This document shows positions 25,710 through 36,247 of a stretch of DNA of 64,000 bases, piece by piece (the stretch's first letter is position 1; each line of letters starts with the position of its first letter). Made by a program: the position numbers and the translations under genes. Source of the stretch: Prauserella flavalba (GTDB taxonomy: Bacteria; Actinomycetota; Actinomycetes; Mycobacteriales; Pseudonocardiaceae); NCBI RefSeq assembly GCF_003202235.1, contig NZ_MASU01000005.1, positions 682,001 to 746,000 on the forward strand, read 5' to 3'. The notes below the pieces were generated by a model. That model was given only the letters and a program-made list of their open reading frames with translations. It did not search any database and was not told the DNA's origin.

Positions 25710-25815
25710 GGCGGTCTTCTCCCTGCGTTGGGCCTAGAGCCAGGCGTGGATCCGGTGGGGACACCCCCGGCCGAGCGGAGCGCCGGGGACGTTGTTGTCG
25801 TGTGTGGCGACGAGC

Positions 25816-25853
25816 GTCGCATGAGATGTCGCCTATTTCAAGTCTCATGCGAC
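25816..25853. promoter_or_regulatory. Inverted repeat between the importer operon and the PaaX-like gene
   Basis: GTCGCATGAGA (25816-25826) and TCTCATGCGAC (25843-25853) are a perfect 11-bp inverted repeat with a 16-bp spacer. The half-sites are 27 bp centre to centre, about 2.5 helical turns. It lies between divergent starts at 25709 and 25953 and is the best candidate operator for the PaaX-like regulator. I could not place a convincing -35/-10 pair around it. Confidence 0.5.
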
Positions 25854-25952
25854 ACTTGCTGTGGATCCGCCGTGCGACAACACGGAGACCGACCGGAGCC
25901 GTAGGCTTGAACAGACCGTGACCGGCGAATGACGCAGCAGGGATGACGAGGG

Positions 25953-26969
25953 ATGTCAGGGATGACCACGGACCCGTCGAGGGCCGAGCTGCCCCGCCCG
26001 CAGAACGGCGCGGAACCGCAGCTGTTGCTGACCTCGCTGCTGGGTGACTTCTGGTACTGGCGCGACGAGCACATCCCGGCGACCGCGCTGGTCAGGCTGC
26101 TCGCCGACTTCGACGTGACCTCCGACGGCGCCCGTGCCGCGATGCGCAGGCTGGCGGCGCGCGGGCTGCTCGCGGTGTCGCGCAGCGGCCGGACCACGGC
26201 CTACGGCATCCCGGCCCGCACCTCCGAGGTGATCATCGAGCGCACTCACCGGATGCTGACGTTCGGTGCTTCGGCGCCGGAGTGGGACGGCCGGTGGACC
26301 GTGGTGGCCTTCTCCGTGCCGGAGCAGGACCGCGGGGTGCGGACCACCCTCCGGTCACGGCTGCGGGTCCTGCACTTCGCCGCGCTCTACGACGGCGTGT
26401 GGGTGTCGCCGCACGACCGGGCGCGCGAGGTGCTGGACATGCTCGGGGAACTGGGCGTACGGACGGCGACCGTGCTGCGTTCCGAGGAGGTGCCGGGCGT
26501 CCCGGAGCGGGGCAGCCCGCGCTCGGCGTTCGACCTCGCGCCGCTGGCGAAGGAGTACCGGGCGTTCGCCGAGCGGTACGAGCCGCTGCTGGAGAGCCTC
26601 GACGCCGGGCTGATCGGCCCCGCGCAGGCGCTGCGGGCACGCACCGAGCTGCGCGTCGATTGGCGGCAGTTCCCGGAGACCGACCCGGACCTTCCCTCCG
26701 AACTGCTGCCCGAGGGCTGGGACCGGCCCAGGGCGCAGCGCGTCTTCGTGGAGATCTACGACCGGCTCGGCCCGCTCGCCGAGATCCGCTTCCGGCAGAT
26801 CCTCGGGTCCGTCGCCCCCGGCCTTGTCGACTTCGCCTCCCACCACGACTCGGCGACGGTGGCCAGGTTGTACGCCTCGCTGGGCGATCGCAGGGCACAC
26901 GGCGACACGCCGTTCGAGCAGGCGGCGCAGGCGCGGCGGCTCGCCGAGGCCGCGCGCAGGCGAGGCTAG
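25953..26969 (+). CDS. PaaX-family transcriptional regulator (second paralogue)
   Basis: 338 residues with the same architecture as the protein at 11542-12507: winged helix (LLTSLLGDFWYWRDEHIPAT; GARAAMRRLAARGLLAVSRS), central domain (WDGRWTVVAFSVPEQDRGVR; ALYDGVWVSP) and C-terminal domain (WRQFPETDPDLPSELLPEGWDR). ATG 25953 or 25962 could start it. It is divergent from the dehydratase-like/importer operon and probably represses it until a CoA thioester appears. Its stop shares CTAG with the convergent HATPase gene. Confidence 0.85.
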   Translation: MSGMTTDPSRAELPRPQNGAEPQLLLTSLLGDFWYWRDEHIPATALVRLLADFDVTSDGARAAMRRLAARGLLAVSRSGRTTAYGIPARTSEVIIERTHRMLTFGASAPEWDGRWTVVAFSVPEQDRGVRTTLRSRLRVLHFAALYDGVWVSPHDRAREVLDMLGELGVRTATVLRSEEVPGVPERGSPRSAFDLAPLAKEYRAFAERYEPLLESLDAGLIGPAQALRARTELRVDWRQFPETDPDLPSELLPEGWDRPRAQRVFVEIYDRLGPLAEIRFRQILGSVAPGLVDFASHHDSATVARLYASLGDRRAHGDTPFEQAAQARRLAEAARRRG

Positions 26970-27397
26970 CCGGGCCCGGCCGCACCGTCGACGTGCCAGG
27001 TGAGCGTCACCGTGGTGCCCGCCGCGGCGGGGCGGATCTCGGCGTGGTCGCTCAGCGCGTGGATCAGGGGCAACCCCCTGCCGTGGAGGATGCCCGGGTC
27101 GGCGGGCGGCGTCCGCCAGCGACCACGATCGCTGACGACCACCGCGACGCCGTCGCCCTGGCGGTCCGCACGCAACTCCAGCACACCGGTGGTGCCTGCG
27201 GGGTAGGCGTGGGTGACCACGTTGGCCATCGCCTCGTACGCCGCGATCGCGATCGCGTCCCGCGTCTGTTCCGGCAGGCCGAGGCCGCGGGACCACTCGG
27301 CCAGCTCACCGCGTAGCTCGGTCGCGTGCCGGGCGTGCGCGGCGCACCGGAGGTGCAGCCGGGCAGGCACGTCCGTGGCGTATCGAGCCGGACACAT
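26966..27397 (-). CDS. Anti-sigma factor-type ATP-binding protein (HATPase_c, RsbW-like)
   Basis: 143 residues. The GHKL fold is seen in AIAAYEAMANVVTHAYP (N box, about residues 51-67) and VVVSDRGRW... GILHGRGLPLIHALSD (G boxes). This matches serine-kinase/anti-sigma regulators of the RsbW/SpoIIAB group. AAGGGG lies 7 nt before ATG 27397. A STAS-domain gene is 101 nt upstream on the same strand, so the two may form an antagonist/anti-sigma pair. No sigma-B-type gene is in the window. Confidence 0.8.
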   Translation of the reverse strand: MCPARYATDVPARLHLRCAAHARHATELRGELAEWSRGLGLPEQTRDAIAIAAYEAMANVVTHAYPAGTTGVLELRADRQGDGVAVVVSDRGRWRTPPADPGILHGRGLPLIHALSDHAEIRPAAAGTTVTLTWHVDGAAGPG

Positions 27398-27498
27398 AGC
27401 GATACCCCTTGTCAGCTCCCTGCGCCGGATCCCTCCGGCCTTTCCCCGATCTGACTACCCGCAGGGGAGTGACCAATTCACCCGCTGTGTGTGTTTTC

Positions 27499-27891
27499 TT
27501 AGCGGCCCGCGGCGAGTGCCTCGTCGAGGGTCGGATGGATGGGAAGCTGCTCGTCGAGCCCCACCACCTGGAGTGACCGCGCGGTGGCGCGGCCCGTGGC
27601 GACGACGCGGACGGTGGTGTTCTCGCCGGCGGCCTGCTGGGCCGACACGAGTGCGGCCATACCGGCGGAGGCCAGGAACGTCACTCCGGTGAGGTCGATG
27701 ACCAGCACCTGCGGCTTGCCGCGCAGTGCGGTGGTGACCATCTCGTCCAGCTTCGGGGTGGAGAGCATGTCGAGTTCGCCGGTCACCACGAGCGCCACCG
27801 CGTCGCCGTGTTGCTCGGCGTTCACCGTGACACCGCCCGCGTTGCCGGACGGCGGGTGCGGACTGCTCGGGTTCGGATCGGGTACTGGCAT
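27499..27891 (-). CDS. STAS-domain anti-sigma factor antagonist
   Basis: 130 residues. A Pro/Ser-rich leader of about 20 residues precedes a STAS domain: VALVVTGELDMLSTPKLDEMV and VLVIDLTGVTFLASAGMAALVSA, in which the phosphorylatable Ser lies in the LASAGM loop. This matches SpoIIAA/RsbV/BldG-type antagonists. GGAAGG lies upstream of ATG 27891. It is followed by an RsbW-like gene and preceded by a hairpin at 27972-27998 that isolates it from the hydrolase gene. Confidence 0.82.
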   Translation of the reverse strand: MPVPDPNPSSPHPPSGNAGGVTVNAEQHGDAVALVVTGELDMLSTPKLDEMVTTALRGKPQVLVIDLTGVTFLASAGMAALVSAQQAAGENTTVRVVATGRATARSLQVVGLDEQLPIHPTLDEALAAGR

Positions 27892-27971
27892 GACCCCATC
27901 CTTCCCCAGCCGTCGCCGGAACGAAACAGTACCCGCCACGCCGGGGGGGAGCCCGCCCCGCTGCGGTGAAG

Positions 27972-27998
27972 CCGCAGTGAAGGTGGCCTTCACTGCGG
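27972..27998 (-). terminator. Hairpin after the dehalogenase-like gene
   Basis: CCGCAGTGAAGG (27972-27983) and CCTTCACTGCGG (27987-27998) are a perfect 12-bp stem with a 3-nt loop, 20 nt beyond the 3' end of the gene at 28019. The AAGGTGGCCTTCACTGC part is identical to one arm of the larger hairpin at 42531-42583, linking it to that repeat family. Confidence 0.65.
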
Positions 27999-28018
27999 GC
28001 GGGCCTCCACCTCGGGCG

Positions 28019-28900
28019 TCAGCCCGTCGTGCGGGTCAGCAGCTCCCGCAGCGCTTTGATCACCTCCGCGGGGCCCTGCTCCGCCATGAAGTGTCCCGAC
28101 GTGACCGTGCGGTGGTCGAGGTCGCCGGCCCACGCCCGCCACACCGCCTCCGCGTCGTAGCCGAGCGCGGCGCCCCAGTCCTGCTGCAGCACGGTGACGG
28201 GCATCCGCAGCCGGTTGCCCGCCTCGCGGTCGGCGGTGTCGTGCTCGACGTCGATCGTCGCCGAGGCCCGGTAGTCGGCCACGATCGAGGGCACCGCCTC
28301 GCGGGAGGCCCGCAGGTACTCGGCGCGCACGTCGGCGGGCAGCGCGTCGCCCGGCCCCGACCACGCGTCGAGGAAATGGCCGAAGAACGCGTCCGGTGTG
28401 GCTCCGATCAGCGTCTCGGGCAGTCCGGGTGGCTGGGCCATGAGGTAGAGGTGGAACGCGACGGCCGCGTTGGCGCCGTGCAGGACGTCCCACATGTCCA
28501 GAGTGGGCAGCACGTCCAGTGAGGCGAGGTGCGTGATCGTCTCCGGGTGGTCCAGCCCGGCGCGGATGGCGACCAGCGCGCCGCGGTCGTGTCCCGCGAG
28601 TGCGAACCGGTCGTGCCCGAAGGCGCGGGCCAGCGCGACGACATCGGCGGCCATCGTGCGCTTGGAGTAGGTCCGAGGGTCGGTGCCGTCGGGCTTGTCG
28701 CTGTCGCCGTAGCCGCGCAGGTCGGGGCAGAGCACGGTGTGGTCGGCCGCGAGGTCGGCGGCCACGTGCCGCCACATCAGGTGCGTCTGGGGGAAGCCGT
28801 GCAGGAGCACGACGGGGCTGCCCGAGCCCGCGACGGCCACGTTGAGCGCGACGCCGTCGGCGACGGGAACCCGCTGGTAGTCGAATCCGGTGAGTTGCAT
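28019..28900 (-). CDS. Alpha/beta hydrolase, haloacetate dehalogenase/epoxide hydrolase type
   Basis: 293 residues. VVLLHGFPQTHLMW supplies the oxyanion HGFP, DLRGYGDSDKP is the group's cap-side motif, and the nucleophile elbow is LAGHDRGA with Asp as nucleophile instead of Ser. SGHFMAEQGP holds the catalytic His. The Asp nucleophile and RGYGDSxKP indicate fluoroacetate dehalogenase-like or epoxide hydrolase activity rather than esterase. ATG 28900 (MQLTGFDYQRV) was preferred to the upstream in-frame start, since GAGGGC precedes it. It is divergent from the BTAD regulator gene. Confidence 0.8.
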   Translation of the reverse strand: MQLTGFDYQRVPVADGVALNVAVAGSGSPVVLLHGFPQTHLMWRHVAADLAADHTVLCPDLRGYGDSDKPDGTDPRTYSKRTMAADVVALARAFGHDRFALAGHDRGALVAIRAGLDHPETITHLASLDVLPTLDMWDVLHGANAAVAFHLYLMAQPPGLPETLIGATPDAFFGHFLDAWSGPGDALPADVRAEYLRASREAVPSIVADYRASATIDVEHDTADREAGNRLRMPVTVLQQDWGAALGYDAEAVWRAWAGDLDHRTVTSGHFMAEQGPAEVIKALRELLTRTTG

Positions 28901-28953
28901 GCCCTCAGCATCGGCCGAGCCGATCAGCAACGGATCAGCGAACGCCCAGTGCC

Positions 28954-28959
28954 TAGAAT
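28954..28959 (+). promoter_or_regulatory. -10 box of the BTAD-LAL regulator gene
   Basis: TAGAAT lies 9 nt before the ATG at 28969. No ribosome-binding site fits between, so transcription probably starts at or within a few bases of the ATG. The -35 region is weak. Confidence 0.4.
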
Positions 28960-28968
28960 CCGGTCCCG

Positions 28969-31900
28969 ATGGGCTCGTCGGTGCGGTTCGGGGTGCTCGG
29001 TCCGCTCGTGGCCGAGGACGCGGGAGGTGCTGTCGATCTCAAGGGACCGCGCCACCGGGCCGTGCTGGCGCGGTTGCTGATCGCGCGGGGCCGGGTGGTG
29101 CCGGTCCACCGGCTCGTGGACGACCTCTGGGTCAGCCCGCCCGACGGCGCGGTGGGGGCGATCCAGACCTTCGTCGGCGCGCTGCGCAAGGCACTGGAGC
29201 CGGACCGGCCGCCGAGGACGCCGGCGCGCCTGCTGGTCACCGTCCCGCCCGGGTACGCCCTGCGCGCCGAGGCCGACGCGGTGGACGCGTGGCGGTTCGA
29301 GGCGGGTGTCACGGCATCGGGGGAGGCGCTCGCCCGAGGCGACGCGCGCGGCGCACTGACCACTGTGGATGAGGCGCTGGCGTGGTGGCGCGGTCCCGCC
29401 TACGCCGGGTTCGCCGACGAGCCGTGGGCCAGGGGCGAGGTGACCAGACTCGACGAGCTGCGGCTGCTCGCGGTCGAACGGCGGGCGCAGGCGCTGCTCG
29501 ACCTGGGCCGGGGAGCCGAGGCGGTGCCCGACCTGGAGGCCCACCTCGAGGCGCGGCCGTGGCGAGAGGAGGCGTGGCGGCTGCTGGCGCTGGCCCGGTA
29601 CCGGGCCGGACGCCAGGGCGACGCGCTGGAGACCCTGCGTCGCGCCAGGGCCGTGCTGGCAGGGGAACTCGGCGTGGATCCAGGTCCGGCGCTGCGCGAG
29701 CTGGAGTCCGACATCCTCGCCCAGTCGCCCCGGCTCGACCCGGCGCCCGCCGTGCGGATGCCCACCCTGGTCGGCCGGGCGGCCGAGCTGGACCGGCTCA
29801 TCGGGGCCGCGGACGCCGCCGTCGCGCGGGGACGGCTCGGGCTCGCGCTCGTGTCCGGCGAGGCGGGAGCGGGCAAGACCGCGCTCGCGGAGGCGCTGAG
29901 CGCGCGCCTCGCGGACCGGGGCTGGGTCACCGCGTGGGGTGCGAGCCCGGAGCAGGACGGCTCACCGGCCGCGTGGCCGTGGACGCGGATCCTCACCGAG
30001 CTGGCCGCTGAAGGCACCGTGCCGGCCGAGCCAGGGCCGGGTACCGCTCCGGCGACGGCACGGTTCGAGTGGCACCGCGCCGTCGCCGGGTTCCTCGGCA
30101 CCCTGGCCCGGCGCGCCCCGCTGTCGCTCGTGCTCGACGACCTCCACTGGGCGGGGGAGGCGACCCTGGAGCTGCTGGCCGCACTCGGCACCGACCCCGT
30201 GCCCGCGCCGGTGCTCGTCGTGGCGACCTACCGCACCACGGACACCTCCCCGGCGCTGACCGCGCTGCTCGGCCGCCTGGCCCGCGCGGAGCCCGCGCGC
30301 GTGTACCTCGGCGGGCTGCCGGCCGGGGAGCTGCCCGCCCTGGTCCGCGCCACCACGGGCCGGGAGATCGACGCCGCGACCGCCGGTGCCCTGCACGAGC
30401 GCACCGGCGGCAACCCGTTCTTCGTCAGGGAGCTCGCGCGCCTGCTCGACACCGAGGGCGGGCTGTCGGGGGTGCCCGCCGGGGTGCGCGACGTGGTCCG
30501 CTATCGCCTGGACACGCTGCCGGAGAGCGTGCGGACGGTGCTGAGGGAGGCCGCGGTGGTGGGCACCGAGGTCGACCTGGAACTGCTGTCCGGCGACGAC
30601 GCGCTCGACGCCGCCGAGACGGCAACGGCGGCGGGGTTTCTCGTCGAGCACGAGCCGGGGCGGTTCCGGTTCGCCCACGCGCTGCTGCGCGACACCCTCT
30701 ACGCGGACCTGTCCGCGTCGCGCCGGGCCCGCCTGCACGCCGCGGTCGCCGGGCGGCTCGAACGTCTCCGCCCCGGCGATGTCGCCGCACTGGCCCACCA
30801 CCATCTCCTCGCCGGAACCGCGGTCAGCGCGGAGCGCACAGTGCGGTACACGCGCGCCGCGGCCGAGCACGCCGAGCGCCGCTTCGCCCCGCACGAGGCG
30901 GCCCGGCTGTGGCGGGCCGCGCTCGCCGCCGACGACCGTGCCGGCGACGGCGACGTCCGGCACCGCCTCGACCTGATCATGGGGCTGGTGCGCGCACAGG
31001 CCGTCACCGGTGCGCTCGGCGAGGCGCGCGACCTGCGGGCCGAGGCGCTCACCCTCGCCGAGCGGCTCGGCGACCCCGTGCTGACCGCACGCGTGCTGGG
31101 TGCCTTCGACGTACCCGCGATCTGGACCGAACCGGACGATCCCGCCCTCGCGCACCGGATCGCCGAGGTCGCCGAGCGGACGCTCGCGGCGCTGGCCCCT
31201 GACGAGTCCGCGCTGCGCGGCCGTCTGCTCGCGACGCTCGCGCTGGAGCTGCGCAACACCGGCGGCGACCGCGCGCGGGAGGCGGCCGAGCTGGCCGAGT
31301 CCGTCGCCCGCTCCGTGGGCGACCCGGGCCTGCTGGCGTTCGCGCTCAACGCCCGGTTCATGCAGTCGTTCGACCGGGCCGGGCTCGCGCCCGAGCGCGT
31401 GCGGATCGGTACCGAGCTGCTGGAGCTGGCGACCACGAACGCGCTGGTGACGTTCGAGGTGCTCGGCCACCTGGTGCTCGTGCAGGCTCACTCGGCGCTC
31501 GCCGACTTCCACGCGGCCGACCGGCACGCCCAGGCGGCCGGGCGGCTCGGCGACGACCACGACATCCCGCTCGTGGGCGTGTTCACGCAGTGGTACGAGG
31601 CGCTGCGGACCGCGGTGACGGGCCCGCCCGCCGCGGCCGAGGCCGCCTACCGCGTTGCCGCCACGCGGTTGAGCGGCACGGGAATGTCCGGTGTGGACAA
31701 CGGGATCCTGCCGCTCGCGCTGCTCTGCCACCGTCTGCAGCGCGGCGGCTCACCCGATCCCGGCAGGGACATCGATTTCGGCGGGTACACGCCCTGGTGC
31801 AGGCCGCTCGTGCTGCTCGCCGAGGGCCGCACCGCCGAGGCGCGGGAGCCGGCGATCCCCGCTTCGCCGAGGGACCTGCTGTTCGAGGCGCGGACGTGCC

Positions 31901-32163
31901 TGCACGCGGTGGCCGCGATCGCGCTCGGCGACCAGGACACGATGGCCCGCCTCTACACCGAGCTGGAACCCGCCGCGGGGGAGCTGGCCGGTGCGGGCAG
32001 CGGGCTGGTGACGCTCGGCCCGGTCGCGCACCACCTCGGTGACCTCGCCGCCGCCCTCGGGCGCCGCGCCGTGGCAGGGGAGCACTACCGGCAGGCACTC
32101 GACGTCGCCGAGCGGGCCGGCGCGCCGCACTGGGCTGAGGCCGCCAGGCGGCGGTTGGGCTGA
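28969..32163 (+). CDS. BTAD (SARP-type) regulator with AAA/LAL-type ATPase and TPR-like C-terminus
   Basis: 1064 residues. An OmpR-like winged helix (VRFGVLGPLVAED; RHRAVLARLLIARGRVVP; about 5-95) is followed by the BTAD domain (DAVDAWRFEAGVTASGE to LAGELGVDPGPALRELE, about 100-250). Then comes an AAA ATPase with LVGRAAELDRL, Walker A GEAGAGKT (about 296-303) and Walker B LSLVLDDLHWAGE. The C-terminal half is helical and TPR-like; there is no C-terminal LuxR HTH. Such proteins are large SARP-type activators of secondary metabolism or stress genes. No biosynthetic cluster is visible nearby, so its target is open. Confidence 0.85.
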   Translation: MGSSVRFGVLGPLVAEDAGGAVDLKGPRHRAVLARLLIARGRVVPVHRLVDDLWVSPPDGAVGAIQTFVGALRKALEPDRPPRTPARLLVTVPPGYALRAEADAVDAWRFEAGVTASGEALARGDARGALTTVDEALAWWRGPAYAGFADEPWARGEVTRLDELRLLAVERRAQALLDLGRGAEAVPDLEAHLEARPWREEAWRLLALARYRAGRQGDALETLRRARAVLAGELGVDPGPALRELESDILAQSPRLDPAPAVRMPTLVGRAAELDRLIGAADAAVARGRLGLALVSGEAGAGKTALAEALSARLADRGWVTAWGASPEQDGSPAAWPWTRILTELAAEGTVPAEPGPGTAPATARFEWHRAVAGFLGTLARRAPLSLVLDDLHWAGEATLELLAALGTDPVPAPVLVVATYRTTDTSPALTALLGRLARAEPARVYLGGLPAGELPALVRATTGREIDAATAGALHERTGGNPFFVRELARLLDTEGGLSGVPAGVRDVVRYRLDTLPESVRTVLREAAVVGTEVDLELLSGDDALDAAETATAAGFLVEHEPGRFRFAHALLRDTLYADLSASRRARLHAAVAGRLERLRPGDVAALAHHHLLAGTAVSAERTVRYTRAAAEHAERRFAPHEAARLWRAALAADDRAGDGDVRHRLDLIMGLVRAQAVTGALGEARDLRAEALTLAERLGDPVLTARVLGAFDVPAIWTEPDDPALAHRIAEVAERTLAALAPDESALRGRLLATLALELRNTGGDRAREAAELAESVARSVGDPGLLAFALNARFMQSFDRAGLAPERVRIGTELLELATTNALVTFEVLGHLVLVQAHSALADFHAADRHAQAAGRLGDDHDIPLVGVFTQWYEALRTAVTGPPAAAEAAYRVAATRLSGTGMSGVDNGILPLALLCHRLQRGGSPDPGRDIDFGGYTPWCRPLVLLAEGRTAEAREPAIPASPRDLLFEARTCLHAVAAIALGDQDTMARLYTELEPAAGELAGAGSGLVTLGPVAHHLGDLAAALGRRAVAGEHYRQALDVAERAGAPHWAEAARRRLG

Positions 32164-32206
32164 TCACGGCGGGCTCGTCTGGCCATAGTGGACCAGCTGG
32201 CTCATG

Positions 32207-34087
32207 TCACTCACCTGAACGCAGCACGGCGCGCAGCGCGTCCAGCACCGAAGGGTCCTCGATCGTCGAGGGCACCGGCACCTGCTTGCCCTCGACGATG
32301 CCCCGCATGCTGGCCCGCAGGATCTTGCCCGAGCGCGTCTTCGGCAGCGCGTCGACGATCGACACCTGCCGGAACGCCGCCACGGCCCCGATGTCGGCGC
32401 GCACCGCGGCCACCAGCTCGTCGCGCAGCGCGTCCTCCCGCACCTCGGCGCCGGCCTTGAGCACCACGAAACCGCGCGGCAGCTGGCCCTTGAGCTCGTC
32501 GGGCACGCCGATCACCGCGCATTCGGCGACCGCGGGGTGCGCGGCGAGCACCGCCTCCATCGCGCCCGTCGACAGCCGGTGCCCCGCCACGTTGATCACG
32601 TCGTCGGTGCGGCCCATCACGAACAGGTAGCCGTCCTCGTCGACGTAGCCGCCGTCGCCGGTGAGGTAGTAGCCCTCGTAGCGCGACAGGTACGACGAGA
32701 CGAACCGGTCGTCGTCTCCCCACAGCGTTGGCAGGGTGCCCGGCGGCAGCGGCAGTTTGAGGCAGATCGCGCCCTCCTTGCCCGCGGGCAATTCCTCGCC
32801 GTCCTGGCCCAGGATCCGGACGTCGTAGCCCGGCATCGGCACCGACGGCGAGCCCGGTTTGATCGGCAGCGGGGACAGGCCGCGCGGGTTGGCGGCCACC
32901 GCCCAGCCGGTCTCGGTCTGCCACCAGTGGTCCACCACCGGCACGCCGAGCGACTCCCCGGCCCAGTGGTGGGTCTCCGGATCGAGCCGTTCCCCGGCGA
33001 GGAACAGCGTGCGCAGGCTCGACAGGTCGTGCCTGGCCACCTCGGCGGCCTCGGGATCGACGCGCTTGATCGCCCGCATCGCGGTGGGCGCGGTGAACAG
33101 CGCCTTCACGCCGTACTGCTCGATCACCCGCCAGAACGCGCCCGCGTCGGGCGTGCCGACCGGTTTGCCCTCGTACAGCACCGTGGTGGCGCCGGCGAAC
33201 AGCGGCCCGTAGACGATGTAGGAGTGGCCGACGACCCAGCCCACGTCCGACGCCGTCCACCAGACGTCACCGGGACCGATGTCGTAGATGTTGGCCATGC
33301 TCCAGGCCAGCGCGACCGCGTGCCCGCCGTTGTCGCGCACCACGCCCTTCGGCTTGCCCGTCGTTCCCGACGTGTAGAGCACGTAGAGCGGGTCGGTCGC
33401 GGCCACCGGCACGCACTCGGCGGGCTGCGCCGAGGCCATCAGCTCGGTCCAGTCGTGGTCGTGCTCGCCGAGCTCGGCGCGCAGCCGCTCGCGCTGGAAC
33501 ACCACCACCGACGGCCTCGGCCCGCCCGCCGTCGCGATCGCCTCGTCCACGATGGGCTTGTACGGGATCACGCGGGTCGGCTCCGCGCCGCACGAGCCGC
33601 ACACCACCACCTTCGGTGCCACGTCGGCGATCCGCACGGCCAGCTCCTTCGGCGCGAAGCCGCCGAAGACCACGGAGTGCACGGCGCCGAGCCGCGCGCA
33701 CGCGAGCATGGCGATCACCGCCTGCGGCACCATCGGCAGGTAGATCACCACGCGGTCGCCCTTGCCGACGCCGAGCCCGCGCAGGGCACCGGCGAAGCGC
33801 GCGACCTCGTCCAGCAGCTCGGCATAGGTGTAGCGCGCGGTCTCCCCGGTGACGGGGGAGTCGTGAACGAGCGCGAGCCGGTCGCCGTTGCCCGCGGCCA
33901 CGTGCCGGTCGAGTGCGTTGTGGCAGGTGTTGAGCTCCCCGTCGGGGAACCACCGGTAGAACGGGGGACGGCTGTCGTCGAGCGCCCTGCCCGGGCGCCG
34001 GGACCACACGATCGACCCGGCCGCCGACAGCCAGAACCCCTCCGGATCCTTCAGGCTCTCCGCGTAGACGTCGGCGTAGCCGCCCAT
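32207..34087 (-). CDS. prpE: Propionyl-CoA/acetyl-CoA synthetase (AMP-forming), PrpE-like
   Basis: 626 residues, the normal PrpE length. The adenylation motifs are YVLYTSGTTGKPKGVVRDNGG (A3), DHWWQTETGWA (A5), YLTGDGGYVDEDGYLFVMGR (A7/A8) and LPKTRSGKILR with the catalytic Lys (A10). The region TWAVSDIGW-like WWTASDVGWVVGHSYIVYGPL and FTAPTAMRAIKR match short-chain acyl-CoA synthetases, with PrpE closer than AcsA by length and N-terminus. GGAGAG lies upstream of ATG 34087. It follows an aldehyde dehydrogenase and DUF779 gene in one operon, so it would activate the acid formed from the aldehyde. Confidence 0.85.
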   Translation of the reverse strand: MGGYADVYAESLKDPEGFWLSAAGSIVWSRRPGRALDDSRPPFYRWFPDGELNTCHNALDRHVAAGNGDRLALVHDSPVTGETARYTYAELLDEVARFAGALRGLGVGKGDRVVIYLPMVPQAVIAMLACARLGAVHSVVFGGFAPKELAVRIADVAPKVVVCGSCGAEPTRVIPYKPIVDEAIATAGGPRPSVVVFQRERLRAELGEHDHDWTELMASAQPAECVPVAATDPLYVLYTSGTTGKPKGVVRDNGGHAVALAWSMANIYDIGPGDVWWTASDVGWVVGHSYIVYGPLFAGATTVLYEGKPVGTPDAGAFWRVIEQYGVKALFTAPTAMRAIKRVDPEAAEVARHDLSSLRTLFLAGERLDPETHHWAGESLGVPVVDHWWQTETGWAVAANPRGLSPLPIKPGSPSVPMPGYDVRILGQDGEELPAGKEGAICLKLPLPPGTLPTLWGDDDRFVSSYLSRYEGYYLTGDGGYVDEDGYLFVMGRTDDVINVAGHRLSTGAMEAVLAAHPAVAECAVIGVPDELKGQLPRGFVVLKAGAEVREDALRDELVAAVRADIGAVAAFRQVSIVDALPKTRSGKILRASMRGIVEGKQVPVPSTIEDPSVLDALRAVLRSGE

Positions 34088-34107
34088 GTCCGTTCTCTCC
34101 GTTCGCT

Positions 34108-34488
34108 TCAGTTGTCGTCCAGTTCGGTCAGTTCGTCGTCGGTGAGCAGCCGCGACCGGATCAGGAACCGCACACCCTCCGGGGCCTCCAGGGAGAACCC
34201 GCTGCCCCGGCCCGGCACGACGTCGATGGTCAGGTGGGTGTGCTTCCAGTACTCGAACTGCGCCGCCGACATCCACACCGCGACCGGCGAGGGCACCCCG
34301 GCGACGTCGAGGTCGCCGAGGTGCACGTCGGAACCGCCGGTGCGGAACTCGCCCGCCGGGTAACACATGGGCGCGCTGCCGTCGCAGCAGCCGCCCGACT
34401 GATGGAACATCAGCGGCCCGTGGTCGGCGGCGAGGCGCCGCAGCAACGCCGCGGCGTCCTCGGTGAGGTCCACCCGGTTCACCGCCAT
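34108..34488 (-). CDS. DUF779 protein
   Basis: 126 residues. A cysteine-rich segment HQSGGCCDGSAPMCYP (about residues 29-44) and HTHLTIDVVPGRGSGFSLE are diagnostic of DUF779, a small family of unknown biochemical role that is almost always linked to aldehyde dehydrogenase genes of the ExaC/AcoD type. It begins 2 nt after the aldehyde dehydrogenase stop and ends 20 nt before prpE. The three Cys could bind metal; that is inference. Confidence 0.85.
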   Translation of the reverse strand: MAVNRVDLTEDAAALLRRLAADHGPLMFHQSGGCCDGSAPMCYPAGEFRTGGSDVHLGDLDVAGVPSPVAVWMSAAQFEYWKHTHLTIDVVPGRGSGFSLEAPEGVRFLIRSRLLTDDELTELDDN

Positions 34489-34490
34489 GA

Positions 34491-36014
<1,524 letters not shown>

Positions 36015-36084
36015 GTGGCAACCCTCCTGTCGGTGATCGGCGCGTGCTTCTTCGGCGCACCGGCCGCCAACGTAGGTAACGCGA

Positions 36085-36102
36085 CGTTGCAGCGCCGTTG
36101 CA
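36085..36102. promoter_or_regulatory. Tandem CGTTGCA repeats in the aldehyde dehydrogenase promoter region
   Basis: CGTTGCA occurs at 36085-36091 and 36096-36102, an 11-bp period, about one helical turn. The pair lies 70 nt upstream of the aldehyde dehydrogenase start in the 233-nt divergent region that also precedes the GAF regulator gene. I see no clear sigma-70 boxes in the rest of that region. A binding site for the regulator is plausible but unproved. Confidence 0.3.
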
Positions 36103-36247
36103 CGAGGTCGTCGCCGCAGGTGGGCCGTGGGTGGTAGTTGCCTTGCAGAACGAGGGGCCCGCCCGGCATGCTGCCTGCTGGACCGGAGCGTTCGTTTCGC
36201 CTATGTTCCGGCCGAGCAGCCCTCGCCGACGTTGCCGTGGAGTGCCG

